From the NCBI RefSeq assembly GCF_028737255.1, contig NZ_JAQZAN010000035.1, forward strand, positions 1 through 36,076: a stretch of DNA of 36,076 nucleotides, read 5' to 3'. Below, piece after piece: positions 1 to 9,385 of this stretch. A program made the translations under genes and the position numbers. The notes under the pieces were generated by a model. That model was not told the origin of the DNA, ran no database searches, and saw nothing but the letters and a program-made list of their open reading frames with translations. The DNA comes from Actinomycetospora straminea (GTDB taxonomy: Bacteria > Actinomycetota > Actinomycetes > Mycobacteriales > Pseudonocardiaceae). The first letter of the stretch is position 1. Each line of letters starts with the position of its first letter.

Positions 1-51
1 TGGTCACCACCCCATCACCAGGTGATCAGGACGGCGGGCCCACCCTCACAG
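1..51. other. Short 3' flank of the LAL operon
   Basis: Only 51 bases lie downstream of the last LAL gene. They contain a 13-base perfect palindrome (ATCACC-A-GGTGAT at 14-26). It is too short for a convincing terminator and no gene is visible. The stretch may belong to a neighbouring gene outside the window. Confidence 0.3.
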
Positions 52-2634
52 TCAGACCAGCAGCCCGCGCTCCCGGGCCTCGGCCACGGCGGCCCGGCGG
101 GTCGACACCCCGAGCTTGGCGTAGATGGAGCGGATCTGGGTCTTCACCGTGTTCACCGAGACGACGAGCTCCTCGGCCATCGTCGGGGCGTCGAGCAGCG
201 AGGGGAGCAGGGCGAGGACGACGAGCTCCCGCTCGGACAGCGGCGGGGCCGGCTCGTCGGTGACCGCGGCGCAGGCGGCGGCGAGCCGGCGGAGGTGCGG
301 GGTCGCCGTGCCCTCGAGGAGCAGGGCCCGGGTCAGCGGGCCGGCGAGGGCGAACGGGCGGACGAGGTCGCGGGTGCGTCCCAGGGCGAGGGCGGCGTCG
401 AGCGCGGCCCGGCCGCCCGCGGGGTCGCCGGCGCGCAGGGCGGCCTCGGACTCGAGGAGGCGGGCCTCGACGAGCACGGTCGCCGGGGACCGCGGCAGGG
501 ACGCGACCGCGGCGCGGGCGGCCTCCCAGCGTCCGGTCGCCGCCTCGGTCCACGCGCGCATCAGCGTGTCGGCGTCCGTCGCCTCGCCGACGCGCCCGGC
601 GAGCCACGCGGCGACCTCGCCCGCGGCGCGCAGGTTGCCCAGCCGCAGCGCCGCGCGGTGCTCGAGCAGCGCCAGGGCCTCCGCGAGCGGGGCGGCGAGG
701 GGCGCGGCGCCGAGGTCGGCGCGGGCCGCGCGGGCCGCGGCGAGCCCCGGGCCGCGCCGGCCGAGATCGCCGACCGCGGCACCGTGCACCGCGCGCAGGG
801 CGTACCGGTCGGCCGGGGCGAGCGCGGGGGCGTCGAGGAGGTCCGCGCACCGGTCGGCGGCGCGGGCGGGCTCGCCGCGCAGCAGGTCGGACCAGGCGAG
901 CAGGGCGACGGTGCGCGGGGCCGGGGGGCCCGGAGCGTCCACCACGGCCTCGCCGGGACCGACCACCCCGGCCGCGTCGCCCTCGGCCAGCGCGGCCAGG
1001 GCGAGCTCGGCGAGGGCGGCCTGCTCGAGGTGGGAGAAGCCCTCGGCGCGGGCCGTCGCCAGGGCGCGGTGCAGCTCGCCGCGGGCGGTGGCGGCGGTCG
1101 CCGCGTCGCCGCCCGGGCCGGCGAGCCGGGCGGTCCCACGGGCGAGGTGCAGGAGGCCGGCGACGCCCGGGTCGTCGGCGGTGACCGCGTCCCCGGGCGT
1201 CGGCCGGGCGCCGGCGAGCAGCTCGCTCGCCGCGCGCAGGGCCACGAGATCCCGGTCGGGCGCGGCGGGCCAGGACCGCCGCGCGAGCCGCAGCCGCGCC
1301 GCCGCCGGCAGCTCGCGCGCCTCGAGGTGGGCGAGCGCCGCGACCAGCGCCACGCGGGGATCGGCGCGCAGCGCGCCGTCGCCGACCGAGCGCAGCGCCC
1401 GGCGCAGGGCGGGCAGCTCACCGCGCAGCAGGAGCGCCACGGCGAGCGGGCCGAGGAGCTCGGTGGTCAGGGACGGATCGCCGGCCCGGTCGGCGTGGTA
1501 CAGGGCGTGGGCGGGCTCGGCGTGCTCCGCCCACCACCGGGCCGCGATGGCGTGCTGCCGGCGGTGACGGTCCGGGCGCCGGCGGGCGAGGTCGGCGGCC
1601 AGGTGCGCGCGCAGCAGGACGTGGAGGCGGTGCTCGCCCGCGGCGACGCGGTCGACCATCCCCAGCCCGTGGGTGAGCTCCTCCAGCCGGCGGGCGACGT
1701 CGGCGTGCCCGGACAGCGCCGCCGCCAGGGCGTCCGGCAGGCGGCGGCAGACGCTGAGGTCGTCGAGCAGCGCGCGGTCGTCGGGGTCGAGGCCGGCGAG
1801 GATCTCCCCGCCCAGGTAGTCGGCGACCGAGGGCTCGTCGCCGGAGAACCGCACGAGGCCCGGCGCGCCGCCCTCGCGGCGCAGCGCGAGCACCGCGAGC
1901 CGCAGCCCCGCGGCCCAGCCGTCGGTGCGCCGGTGCAGGGTGGCGACGTCCTCGCTCGCGAGCGCCACCCCGCTGGCCGCGGCGAGCGCGCCGGCGTCGC
2001 CCACGGAGAACCGCAGGCCGTCGGCGCGCAGCTCCCGCAGCCCGTCCTCGAGGCGGAGCCGGGGCAGGCCGACGGCGGGGTCGGAGCGGGCCGCGAGCAC
2101 CAGGCGCACCCCGGGCGGGTGGTGGCGCACCAGCCGGGCCAGGGCGCGGACGCCGGCCTGCCGGTCGGCGAGCACGTGGACGTCGTCGAGCACCAGGCGC
2201 AACGGGACGGGCAGGGCGGCGAGGCCTGCGAGCAGCGCGTCGGCGAGGCTCTCGGCGTCCCCGGTGAGGTGGTGCAGCGGGTCGCCGGCGGGGACGGCGC
2301 CGCTGGCGAGCACGGCGGCGTGCACCGCCGACCAGAAGCGGTCCGGGTCGGCGTCGTCCCGGTCCAGGCCCACCCACGCCGTCGGTCCCTCGCCGTGGCG
2401 GGCCCACTCGGCCAGCACGGCGGTCTTGCCCGACCCCGCCGGCGCCACCACCGCGACGAGCGTCCCGGGCGCGGCGGCCTCCAGGTGCCGCCACAGCGCG
2501 GGGCGCGGCACGTGCCAGGCGGGCAGTGCCGGCACCGCCGTCCTGCTCGCGGGGATGCGGACCATGACCACGGAGGGTGGCGCCGACCCGGGTGAGGCGG
2601 CGTCGTCCGCCGGGGATGAGGGCAGGACGGACAC
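52..2634 (-). CDS. LAL-type ATP-dependent LuxR transcriptional regulator (third of three)
   Basis: This is a large cytoplasmic regulator of about 860 aa, the usual size for MalT/LAL proteins. The N-terminal STAND-type ATPase has Walker A APAGSGKT at about residues 64-71 and a Walker B-like LVLDDVH. A long Ala/Leu-rich helical middle follows, probably TPR-like and ligand-sensing. The last 65 residues are a LuxR/GerE helix-turn-helix (LSERE...VSVNTVKTQIRSIYAKLG). The start chosen is GTG 2634, preceded by GGTGG and 11 bases after the stop of the upstream paralogue; ATG 2565 is an alternative. Being third in a LAL-MFS-LAL-LAL operon suggests co-transcription. In the family, ATP and an inducer drive oligomerisation and promoter activation. 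The ligand and targets cannot be told from sequence. Confidence 0.9.
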   Translation of the reverse strand: MSVLPSSPADDAASPGSAPPSVVMVRIPASRTAVPALPAWHVPRPALWRHLEAAAPGTLVAVVAPAGSGKTAVLAEWARHGEGPTAWVGLDRDDADPDRFWSAVHAAVLASGAVPAGDPLHHLTGDAESLADALLAGLAALPVPLRLVLDDVHVLADRQAGVRALARLVRHHPPGVRLVLAARSDPAVGLPRLRLEDGLRELRADGLRFSVGDAGALAAASGVALASEDVATLHRRTDGWAAGLRLAVLALRREGGAPGLVRFSGDEPSVADYLGGEILAGLDPDDRALLDDLSVCRRLPDALAAALSGHADVARRLEELTHGLGMVDRVAAGEHRLHVLLRAHLAADLARRRPDRHRRQHAIAARWWAEHAEPAHALYHADRAGDPSLTTELLGPLAVALLLRGELPALRRALRSVGDGALRADPRVALVAALAHLEARELPAAARLRLARRSWPAAPDRDLVALRAASELLAGARPTPGDAVTADDPGVAGLLHLARGTARLAGPGGDAATAATARGELHRALATARAEGFSHLEQAALAELALAALAEGDAAGVVGPGEAVVDAPGPPAPRTVALLAWSDLLRGEPARAADRCADLLDAPALAPADRYALRAVHGAAVGDLGRRGPGLAAARAARADLGAAPLAAPLAEALALLEHRAALRLGNLRAAGEVAAWLAGRVGEATDADTLMRAWTEAATGRWEAARAAVASLPRSPATVLVEARLLESEAALRAGDPAGGRAALDAALALGRTRDLVRPFALAGPLTRALLLEGTATPHLRRLAAACAAVTDEPAPPLSERELVVLALLPSLLDAPTMAEELVVSVNTVKTQIRSIYAKLGVSTRRAAVAEARERGLLV

Positions 2635-2645
2635 GGCGCCACCAC

Positions 2646-5360
2646 TCACAGCAACCCGAGGTCCCGCGCCCGGTGCACCGCCTCCCGCCGCCCGGTCGCG
2701 CCGAGCTTGCGGTAGACGGCCCGCTGGTGGGTCTTGACGGTGTTCACCGAGACGTAGAGCTCGGCGGCGATCTCGGGGTTCGACAGCGTGCTCGCGAGGT
2801 AGCGCAGCATCGTCGACTCCCGTTCGGTGAGGGGCTCGGCGAGCGGGCGAGGGGCCGCCTCCCGGTCGGTGGGTCGGCCCGCGAGGCGCGCGAGCAGGTC
2901 GACCGCGAAGCCGGCCGCGCCGCTGCCCCGGTCGACGCGGCGACGCAGGAGGTCCGCGAGCGCGGGCTCGGCGAGGAAGGGCCGGCGCAGCCCGTGGGGC
3001 GCCGCGGTCAGCAGGGCGTCCTCGAGCAGCGCCATGGCCCGCTCCGGCTCGGCGGCCAGGGCGCCGAGCAGGCACGCCTCGGTGCGCACGCGGGGGAGCG
3101 CGCTGGTCAGGGTGTCGCCCAGGACGTCGGTGACCGGCTCGTCGAGGTGCCTCCGCAACCGCGCGGCGGCCACCCGGCCGGCGTCGGTGCGCGCCGGCCC
3201 CAGCCGGTCGGCGATCGCCCGCGCGGCGTCCGGGGCGCCCGTCCGGGCCAGGAGGTCGGCCTCGGCGAGCGCGCACTGCTCGTCCAGCGGCCGGGGCGGT
3301 GTCCAGGAGCCGGCGCGGGCCCGGGCGTCCCGCAGCCGGGACAGCGCCTCCTCGTGGTCGCCGGCGGCGTCGTGGCGGGCGGCGAGGGCCAGCGACCGGG
3401 CGAGCTGCACGTGGGGCTCGGGCGCGACCTCCTCGACCGCGGCGAGGCGGGCGAGCCAGACCTCGGCGGCGCCGAGCTCGTCGCGGTCGATCGTCAGCCG
3501 GGCCAGCGTGAGGTAGGCGGTCGCGACCTGCGGCATCCGCGTCCAGCCGGCCTCGGTCGCCGTCTCGACGACCGCGCGGGCCCGAAGCTCCGCCTCGTCG
3601 AGCTCGCCGCGCTCGCACGCGAGCAGGGCGAGGTGTGCCGCGGCGTTGACCCGGGGGAGCGGGGCCGGTCCGGCGCCCTCGGCGGTGGTGCGCAGGTGAC
3701 CCTCCGCAGCGGCGAGGTCTCCGGTCCACAGCTCCGCGGTGCCGAGGTTGGCGAGCACGACGACGGGCACGACGGCCGCGTCCCGCACGCCCTGCCGGTC
3801 CAGGGTGGCCACGTCGAGGGGCACCGATCGGTAGGCGCGGGCCACGGCGTCGAGGTCGCCCCGCAGGCGGGCGTGGGCGGCGTCGATGAGGGCGAGGTGG
3901 ACCTCGAGCCGGTCCCGGCGCCCGCCGAGCGCACCCGCGCCCCGCCGGGCGGCCGCGACCAGGGCCTCGATCTGCGTGCCGTCACCGCGCGTGACCCGGG
4001 CCCCGGCGAGGGCGGCCGCGAGCTCGGGGCGTTCCAGCAGGACGGGCTCGGGGACCTCGGTGAGGACGCGGGCGACCTCGTCGCCGGAGCCGCGCAGCAC
4101 GAGCGCGACCAGGTGCGCGCTGACCACCTCGGCGGCCAGCGCCCAGAGCTCCCCGCGCAGCGCCGCGCGCAGGGCCTCGAGCGGCATCTCGTGGTGGCGG
4201 AACCACTCGGCGGCGCGACGGTGACGGTCGCGCCGCTCGCGGCGGGGCAGCGGGCGCGCCCGCAGGACGTCGAGGACGAGGCGGTGGAGGCGGTACCAGC
4301 GCCCGGGGTGGTCGAGCGCCTGGACGAAGAGGTGCGCGGCGGAGAGCTCGGCGAGCACCGCCTCGCCGTCCGCGCGCCCGGTGATGGCGTCGGCGAGGTC
4401 GGCGCAGACGAGGTCGACGACGCTGATCTGCTCGAGGAACGTCACGAGCTCGGCCGGCTGGCGCCCGAGGACCTCGTCGAGCAGGTACGCCGAGACGCTG
4501 TGCGCGTCGCCCGAGAACGCGGCGACCGCGGCGTCGACGTCCGGGCGGGTGGCCAGGTCGAGGGCGCCCAGGCGCATCCCGGCCGCCCAGCCGCCGGTGC
4601 GCGCGACCATCTCCCGGACGTGCTCGTCGTCGGCCCGCACGCCGAGCTGGGCGAAGAGGGTGGCCGCCTCGTCGTCGCGGAAGGCGAGCTCGTCGGGCCG
4701 GATCTCGGCGAGCAGGCCCGCCAGCCGCAGGCGGGTGATCGGCCAGGGCGGGTCGCGACGGCTGGTGGCGACGAGCGCGAGCGACGGCACGGGCCGTTCG
4801 ACCAGGCTGCGCAGCCCCTGGTGCACCGCCGGCGACGACACCTCGTGGAGGTCGTCGAGCAGGACGACGACCGGGCGCTCCGCCTGCCGCAGGGCGTGGG
4901 CGAACGCGCCGGGCAGTTCGTCGGGGTCGGCGAGCCGTCCGCCCCCGCGGCCGTGCATCCGGGCGAGCGCGGCGGCGGTGGCCGGCCCGGCCTGCGCCCC
5001 CACCGCGCGGGCGAGCGCGCCCCAGAACCGCGCGGGCTCGTCGTGGTCGGGCCCGAGCGTCACCCACGCCGCTGCCCGCCCCCCGGCCCCGGCGGCGAGC
5101 CAGGAGCCCACGAGGAGCGTCTTGCCCCAGCCCGCCGGCCCGACGACGAGGGTGACGGCGGCGGTGGACACCGACCGGTCGAGCAGGGTGTGGAGGCGCG
5201 GGCGATCGACGACGTGCGTCGCCACCGGCACGGCGTGCTCGGCCTCGGCCTCGGCCCGGCGCGGGGTGTCGGTGGTCGGGCCGGTGGTCGGGGTCGGCGT
5301 CGGGTGCGCCGTCCAGGGCCCGGCGACCACGGGTCCCGACGAGGCGCGGCGGGCGGCCAC
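2646..5360 (-). CDS. LAL-type ATP-dependent LuxR transcriptional regulator (second of three)
   Basis: This 904-aa protein has the LAL layout. A Pro/Thr-rich N-terminal tail of about 45 residues is followed by an ATPase with Walker A GPAGWGKT (residues 74-81) and Walker B VVVLLDDLHE. A helical repeat region leads to a C-terminal LuxR helix-turn-helix (LTERE...VSVNTVKTHQRAVYRKLG). The GTG start at 5360 lies four bases after the stop of the MFS gene, so it is almost certainly in the same transcript. It is clearly paralogous to its two neighbours but diverged, so this is not a recent tandem duplication. As with other LAL proteins it probably responds to a small molecule, possibly one moved by the linked transporter; this is inference. 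Confidence 0.9.
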   Translation of the reverse strand: MAARRASSGPVVAGPWTAHPTPTPTTGPTTDTPRRAEAEAEHAVPVATHVVDRPRLHTLLDRSVSTAAVTLVVGPAGWGKTLLVGSWLAAGAGGRAAAWVTLGPDHDEPARFWGALARAVGAQAGPATAAALARMHGRGGGRLADPDELPGAFAHALRQAERPVVVLLDDLHEVSSPAVHQGLRSLVERPVPSLALVATSRRDPPWPITRLRLAGLLAEIRPDELAFRDDEAATLFAQLGVRADDEHVREMVARTGGWAAGMRLGALDLATRPDVDAAVAAFSGDAHSVSAYLLDEVLGRQPAELVTFLEQISVVDLVCADLADAITGRADGEAVLAELSAAHLFVQALDHPGRWYRLHRLVLDVLRARPLPRRERRDRHRRAAEWFRHHEMPLEALRAALRGELWALAAEVVSAHLVALVLRGSGDEVARVLTEVPEPVLLERPELAAALAGARVTRGDGTQIEALVAAARRGAGALGGRRDRLEVHLALIDAAHARLRGDLDAVARAYRSVPLDVATLDRQGVRDAAVVPVVVLANLGTAELWTGDLAAAEGHLRTTAEGAGPAPLPRVNAAAHLALLACERGELDEAELRARAVVETATEAGWTRMPQVATAYLTLARLTIDRDELGAAEVWLARLAAVEEVAPEPHVQLARSLALAARHDAAGDHEEALSRLRDARARAGSWTPPRPLDEQCALAEADLLARTGAPDAARAIADRLGPARTDAGRVAAARLRRHLDEPVTDVLGDTLTSALPRVRTEACLLGALAAEPERAMALLEDALLTAAPHGLRRPFLAEPALADLLRRRVDRGSGAAGFAVDLLARLAGRPTDREAAPRPLAEPLTERESTMLRYLASTLSNPEIAAELYVSVNTVKTHQRAVYRKLGATGRREAVHRARDLGLL

Positions 5361-5364
5361 GGCG

Positions 5365-6609
5365 CTACGCCCCGATCACCGGGACGGGGTCCGGTGCCGT
5401 GGTCACGGCCTCGCGGTCGCCGGCGTAGGTGCGTCCCGCGACCCCGAAGGCCCCGGCGGCGATCACCCCGAGCCCGGCGACGAGCGCGAGCGCGGTCGCG
5501 AGCCCGAGCACGCCGGCGAGGGCCCCCGTCAGGACCGGGCCGACGGTCAGCCCGAGCAGGTTCTGGGCGACGACCAGCACGGAGACCGCGGTGGCCCGCG
5601 CGCCGGGGTCGGTGACGTCCACGATCGCGGCCGCCGCGGGCCCGATCGCCGCGGTGACCGCCGCCGAGCCCAGCAGGACGAGGACCACCTGGACGGCGCC
5701 GGGGTGCACCGCCGCGAACGCCGGCACGAGCAGCGCGGTGGTGGCGACGCCGGCGAGGACCGGGGTCCGCAGCCGCGCGGCGGGGTCCCGGCGGGCGGCG
5801 CGGTCGGTGAGCACCCCCGCCCCGGCGGTCCCGGCGACGCCGGCCAGCACGACGACCGCCGCGAGCCCGCCCGCGGCCGCCGGGGCCAGGCCGAGGTCGC
5901 GCTCGAGGTGCGTGGGCAGCCACGTGTACAACGCCGACGCGACCACGAGCAGCAGCACCATGCCGGTGACGGCGGCGAGCACGGTCCGGGTGCGGAGGAC
6001 CCCGGCGACCGTCCCGGCGACCCGCGTGCGCCGCGCCGTCGGGTAGTCGCGCACCCGCAGCACGGCGAGCGCCAGCAGCAGCCCCGGGACGGCGAACACG
6101 GCGACCGCCCACCGCCAGCCCCACTGGGCGGCGACCGCGCTGCCCAGCGCCATCCCCACCACGGTGCCGAGCGGTCCGGCCGCCTGGAACAGCCCGAGCA
6201 CCGACGCGCGGCGCGCCGCCGGGAACACGCCGGCGAGCAGCGCGCCGCCGGCGGGCCCGTAGCCCGCCTCGCCGGCCCCGACCCCGATGCGGGCGGCGAG
6301 GAGCGTGCCCGGTCCCGGGGCCAGCGCCGACGCCGCCGACGCCGCGCTCCACACCGTCCCCATGAGCGCGATCGCCCGGACCCGGCTCCACCGGTCCACG
6401 AGCGCGGCGACGGGCAGCGCACCCAGCCCCACCGTCAGCGTCACCGCGGACACCAGCGCGCCGAGGGTGGCGTCACCGAGGCCCCACTCCGCCCGCAGGT
6501 ACGGAAAGGCCGCGACGAGGACCTGGCGGTCGGCGAAGTCGACCAGCATGAGGGCGGCGAGCAGCGCGAGGACGGTCCGGGGTGCGGGGCCCGGGGTCTC
6601 GCCGCTCAC
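5365..6609 (-). CDS. MFS transporter, Spinster-like
   Basis: This is a 414-aa, roughly 12-helix major facilitator protein of the inner membrane. The first helix contains DFADRQVLVAAFP. The loop after helix 2 has the MFS signature in the form ALVDRWSR, and helix 4 carries GVGAGEAGYGPA, the conserved Glu pattern of Spinster-like lipid or drug carriers. The substrate is unknown. The GTG start overlaps the stop of the upstream LAL gene as GTGA, which implies translational coupling. The next LAL gene starts four bases after its stop. A transporter embedded among sensor-regulators is most simply read as an uptake or efflux system for the signal they sense, but no sequence proof exists. Confidence 0.87.
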   Translation of the reverse strand: MSGETPGPAPRTVLALLAALMLVDFADRQVLVAAFPYLRAEWGLGDATLGALVSAVTLTVGLGALPVAALVDRWSRVRAIALMGTVWSAASAASALAPGPGTLLAARIGVGAGEAGYGPAGGALLAGVFPAARRASVLGLFQAAGPLGTVVGMALGSAVAAQWGWRWAVAVFAVPGLLLALAVLRVRDYPTARRTRVAGTVAGVLRTRTVLAAVTGMVLLLVVASALYTWLPTHLERDLGLAPAAAGGLAAVVVLAGVAGTAGAGVLTDRAARRDPAARLRTPVLAGVATTALLVPAFAAVHPGAVQVVLVLLGSAAVTAAIGPAAAAIVDVTDPGARATAVSVLVVAQNLLGLTVGPVLTGALAGVLGLATALALVAGLGVIAAGAFGVAGRTYAGDREAVTTAPDPVPVIGA

Positions 6610-9182
6610 CCCAGCAGGCCCTGCTCGTGCGCGACGAGCACCGCGTCCCGCCGCGTCGTGACGCCGAGCTTGCCGTACAGCGCCCGCACGTGGGTCTTGA
6701 TCGTGTTGATCGAGACGTCGAGGTCACCGGCGATCTCGTCGAAGCTCTCCAGCGAGGGCAGGCGCGCCAGGACGTCGTGCTCGCGGCCGCTGAGCGCGAT
6801 CCCGGCCGGCGACGTCGCGCCCGCCGCCAGCGCCCGCGCGACGAAACCGGCCCGGGGCTCGCCGGTCGCGAGCTCGTCCACCAGCAGGGCGCGCACCCCG
6901 CCGTCGGCGTGGACGAAGGGCCGCAGCGCGTCGCGCGGGGCGGCGAGGTCGACGGCGCGCCGGGCGGCGGCGCGGGCGCCGGGGCGGTCGGCCCGCGCGA
7001 GCCGGATCCGGGCCTCGAGCAGCCAGGCCTCGACGTCGAGGGCGCCCGGCGTCGCGGGCGCCGGCGGTACGAGCAGGACGGCGATCGCCGTGCGGGCCGC
7101 GGCGAAGTCGCCCGCCGCGGCCGCGCCCCACCCGCGCAGGAGGGCCAGGGCGGGGCTCGCCGGGTGGCGACCGGCGAGCCAGGCGGTGACCGCGCCCGCC
7201 GCGGTGGGGTGGCCCAGCTCGACGGCGGCCCGGTGCTCGAGCAGTGCCGCGGTGGCGGCGAGCGCCCCCGGGACGGCGGTGCCGCCGAGGGCCGCCCGCG
7301 CGGCCTGCAACGCGAGCAGCCCGGCGGTCCGCTCGCCGAGGTCGACCGTGGCACCGGCGCGGGCGCACCGGAACGCGAACGCCACCGTCGGGTCGGGCGA
7401 GCGGTCGCCCCCGTCGTCGCCCGCCGCGCCGACCCCCGTGTCGCCGCTCGCGTCGACCGTCGCGCGCGCCGCGCCCGGGTCGGCCCCCAGCAGGGCCGCG
7501 TGGGCGGCGACCGCCCGCGCGACCGCCGACCACGGCGCGCTGCCGGGCCCCGACGCGCCGGGCTCGGCGAGCGCCCGCTCCGCCGCCGCGGCGGCCCGAG
7601 GAACGTCCCCGGCGGTCCACAGCGCGGCGGCGAGCAGGCACCGGCCGCGGTGCGCGAGCACGTCGAGGCCGTGCCGGTGGGCCAGGGCCAGGCCCATCCC
7701 GAGCTCGGTGCGGGCGCGCGACGGGTCGTCGGCGCGCAGGGCGGCCGCACCGCGCCCGATCCGCACGTGGGCCGCCAGCGCGGGCTCGGACGGCACCGGC
7801 TCGCGGAGCGTGACGCGCAGCGGGCGCCCGAGGATCCGTTCGGTCGCGGCCCGGAACGCCGCGGCGTCCGGGCCCGGGCGCCGGTCGCGGCGTGCCCGGG
7901 CCAGCGCGGCGCGGGCGTGCTCGTGGTCGCCGCGGGCGAGGTGGACGTGGGCCGCGGCGACGGCGAGCCGGGCGTCGACCGTCGGGGCCGACCCCACCGT
8001 CGCGGCCAGCGCCTCGTGCTCGCCCCGGCCGGCGAGCCACGGTCCCCAGCGTCCGACGAGGTCGGCGAGCAGCGTCGGATCCCCCGCCCGACCGGCGTGG
8101 CGCAGCGCCTCGACCGGCGCGCCCTGCTCCGCCCACCACGCGGCGGCGGCCCTCTCGAGCGCCGCCACCAGTGCCGGACCCCGCCGCCCGAGGTCGGCGA
8201 CGAGGTGGGAGCGCAGGAGCTCCGGGAGGCGGTAGGGGTCCCCGCGGGCGCCGCTGCCGGCCACCAGGCCGGTGGTGTGCGCGAGGTCGTCGAGCACCTC
8301 GGCCGTGTCGTCGCGGCCGGCGAGCCGGGGCGCGAGCCCGGCGGGCACCCGCGGGGCGACACTGATCCGGCGCAGGACCTCCTGCTGCGCCTCGGTGAGC
8401 CCCGCGAGGACCTCGTCGACGAGGTAGTCCGCGACCGGGCGCTCGTCGCCGGAGAACCCCGCGAGGAACGCGTCGGGGTCCGGGTGGTCGCGCAGCGACA
8501 GCGCGGCCAGTCGCAGACCGGCCACCCAGCCGCCGGTGCGCTCGTGCAGCACCGCGACCTGCGCGGGCGTCAGGTCCGGGCCGCACGCGGCGAGGAGCGC
8601 CGCCGACTCCGCGGGCGTGAACGCCAGCTGCTCGGCGCGCAGCTCGGTGACCCGCTCGTCCATCCGCAGGCGCGGCAGCGGGAGCGGGGGGTCGCGCCGG
8701 CCCGCCAGGACGAGGCGGAGCCGGTCGCCGGTGTCGCGCAGGAGCATCGCCAGGCCCTGCCGGGAGATCGGGTCCGCGAGGTGGTGGACGTCGTCGAGCA
8801 CCAGCCGCACCGGCGACGGGAGGGCGGCGATCGCCGCGGTGAGCTCGGCGAGGAACTCGGGGGCCACCGTCGACCGGGACACCACGAGGCGGTGCAGCCG
8901 GCTGGACGGCGGGACCGCCGACAGGGCCGCCAGTTCCCCGAGGACCGCGCGCCACAGGTGGCGCGGGTCGCGGTCCTCGGGCTCGAGGCACACCCACGCG
9001 GTGGCGCGCCCGTGGTCGTCGCCCACCCACGCGGCCAGCAGCGAGGTCTTGCCCGAGCCCGGCGGCGCGGACAGCACGGTGAGGTCCCGGTCGGCCCCCC
9101 GGTCGAGGACGTCCTCCAGCGCCCGGCGTCGGACGTGGCCGGCCGGGAGCGGCGGGGGACCGGTGCGGAGGACGGGGGCCAT
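6606..9182 (-). CDS. LAL-type ATP-dependent LuxR transcriptional regulator (first of three)
   Basis: This 858-aa protein heads the operon. Walker A is APPGSGKT (about residues 39-46) and Walker B is VRLVLDDVHHL. A long Ala-rich helical domain follows, then a C-terminal LuxR helix-turn-helix (LSGREHDVL...VSINTIKTHVRALYGKLG). The ATG at 9182 was chosen over an upstream start at 9257. It has GAGG eight bases upstream, and the protein then begins with MAPVLRTGPPPLP, close to the ATPase as in its paralogues. The 3' end overlaps the MFS start by four bases. LAL regulators are usually activators with few targets; the divergence among the three copies suggests different ligands or different promoters. 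Confidence 0.9.
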   Translation of the reverse strand: MAPVLRTGPPPLPAGHVRRRALEDVLDRGADRDLTVLSAPPGSGKTSLLAAWVGDDHGRATAWVCLEPEDRDPRHLWRAVLGELAALSAVPPSSRLHRLVVSRSTVAPEFLAELTAAIAALPSPVRLVLDDVHHLADPISRQGLAMLLRDTGDRLRLVLAGRRDPPLPLPRLRMDERVTELRAEQLAFTPAESAALLAACGPDLTPAQVAVLHERTGGWVAGLRLAALSLRDHPDPDAFLAGFSGDERPVADYLVDEVLAGLTEAQQEVLRRISVAPRVPAGLAPRLAGRDDTAEVLDDLAHTTGLVAGSGARGDPYRLPELLRSHLVADLGRRGPALVAALERAAAAWWAEQGAPVEALRHAGRAGDPTLLADLVGRWGPWLAGRGEHEALAATVGSAPTVDARLAVAAAHVHLARGDHEHARAALARARRDRRPGPDAAAFRAATERILGRPLRVTLREPVPSEPALAAHVRIGRGAAALRADDPSRARTELGMGLALAHRHGLDVLAHRGRCLLAAALWTAGDVPRAAAAAERALAEPGASGPGSAPWSAVARAVAAHAALLGADPGAARATVDASGDTGVGAAGDDGGDRSPDPTVAFAFRCARAGATVDLGERTAGLLALQAARAALGGTAVPGALAATAALLEHRAAVELGHPTAAGAVTAWLAGRHPASPALALLRGWGAAAAGDFAAARTAIAVLLVPPAPATPGALDVEAWLLEARIRLARADRPGARAAARRAVDLAAPRDALRPFVHADGGVRALLVDELATGEPRAGFVARALAAGATSPAGIALSGREHDVLARLPSLESFDEIAGDLDVSINTIKTHVRALYGKLGVTTRRDAVLVAHEQGLLG

Positions 9183-9385
9183 CTGTTTGACCTCGGTTGC
9201 CTGCGGGAAACCCTGGGCCCCGCCACGATAGGATCTGTTCCCGCCATCCGGAATCACTCAACTCCGCGTTCGGCGTGTGCCTCCGGGCGCAGGGGTGCCG
9301 ACGTTCGGAGCATCCCGCGACGGGACGGAAACGGCCGGTCACGGCAGGTTCGGTTGCCCACGACGGGTCGCGCACCACCGAGTGC
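9183..9385. other. Intergenic region upstream of the LAL operon
   Basis: About 200 bases separate the arylsulfatase stop from the first LAL start. They hold the RBS of the LAL gene (GAGG on minus near 9191-9194) and presumably its promoter. No convincing -35/-10 pair, terminator hairpin or small ORF was identified. The arylsulfatase transcript could therefore read into the LAL operon. Confidence 0.4.

Noticed and set aside
2591..2619. GGATGA near 2614 as another copy of the dyad
   Set aside because: The left half at the right distance is GTCGTC, not CTCACC, and it lies within the start of a coding region.
22..8362. Many long plus-strand open frames opposite the LAL operon (for example 22-2595 and 2577-5615)
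   Set aside because: They are Arg/Gly/Pro-rich translations of the antisense of real genes, lack domains and ribosome sites, and arise because the GC content leaves few stops.
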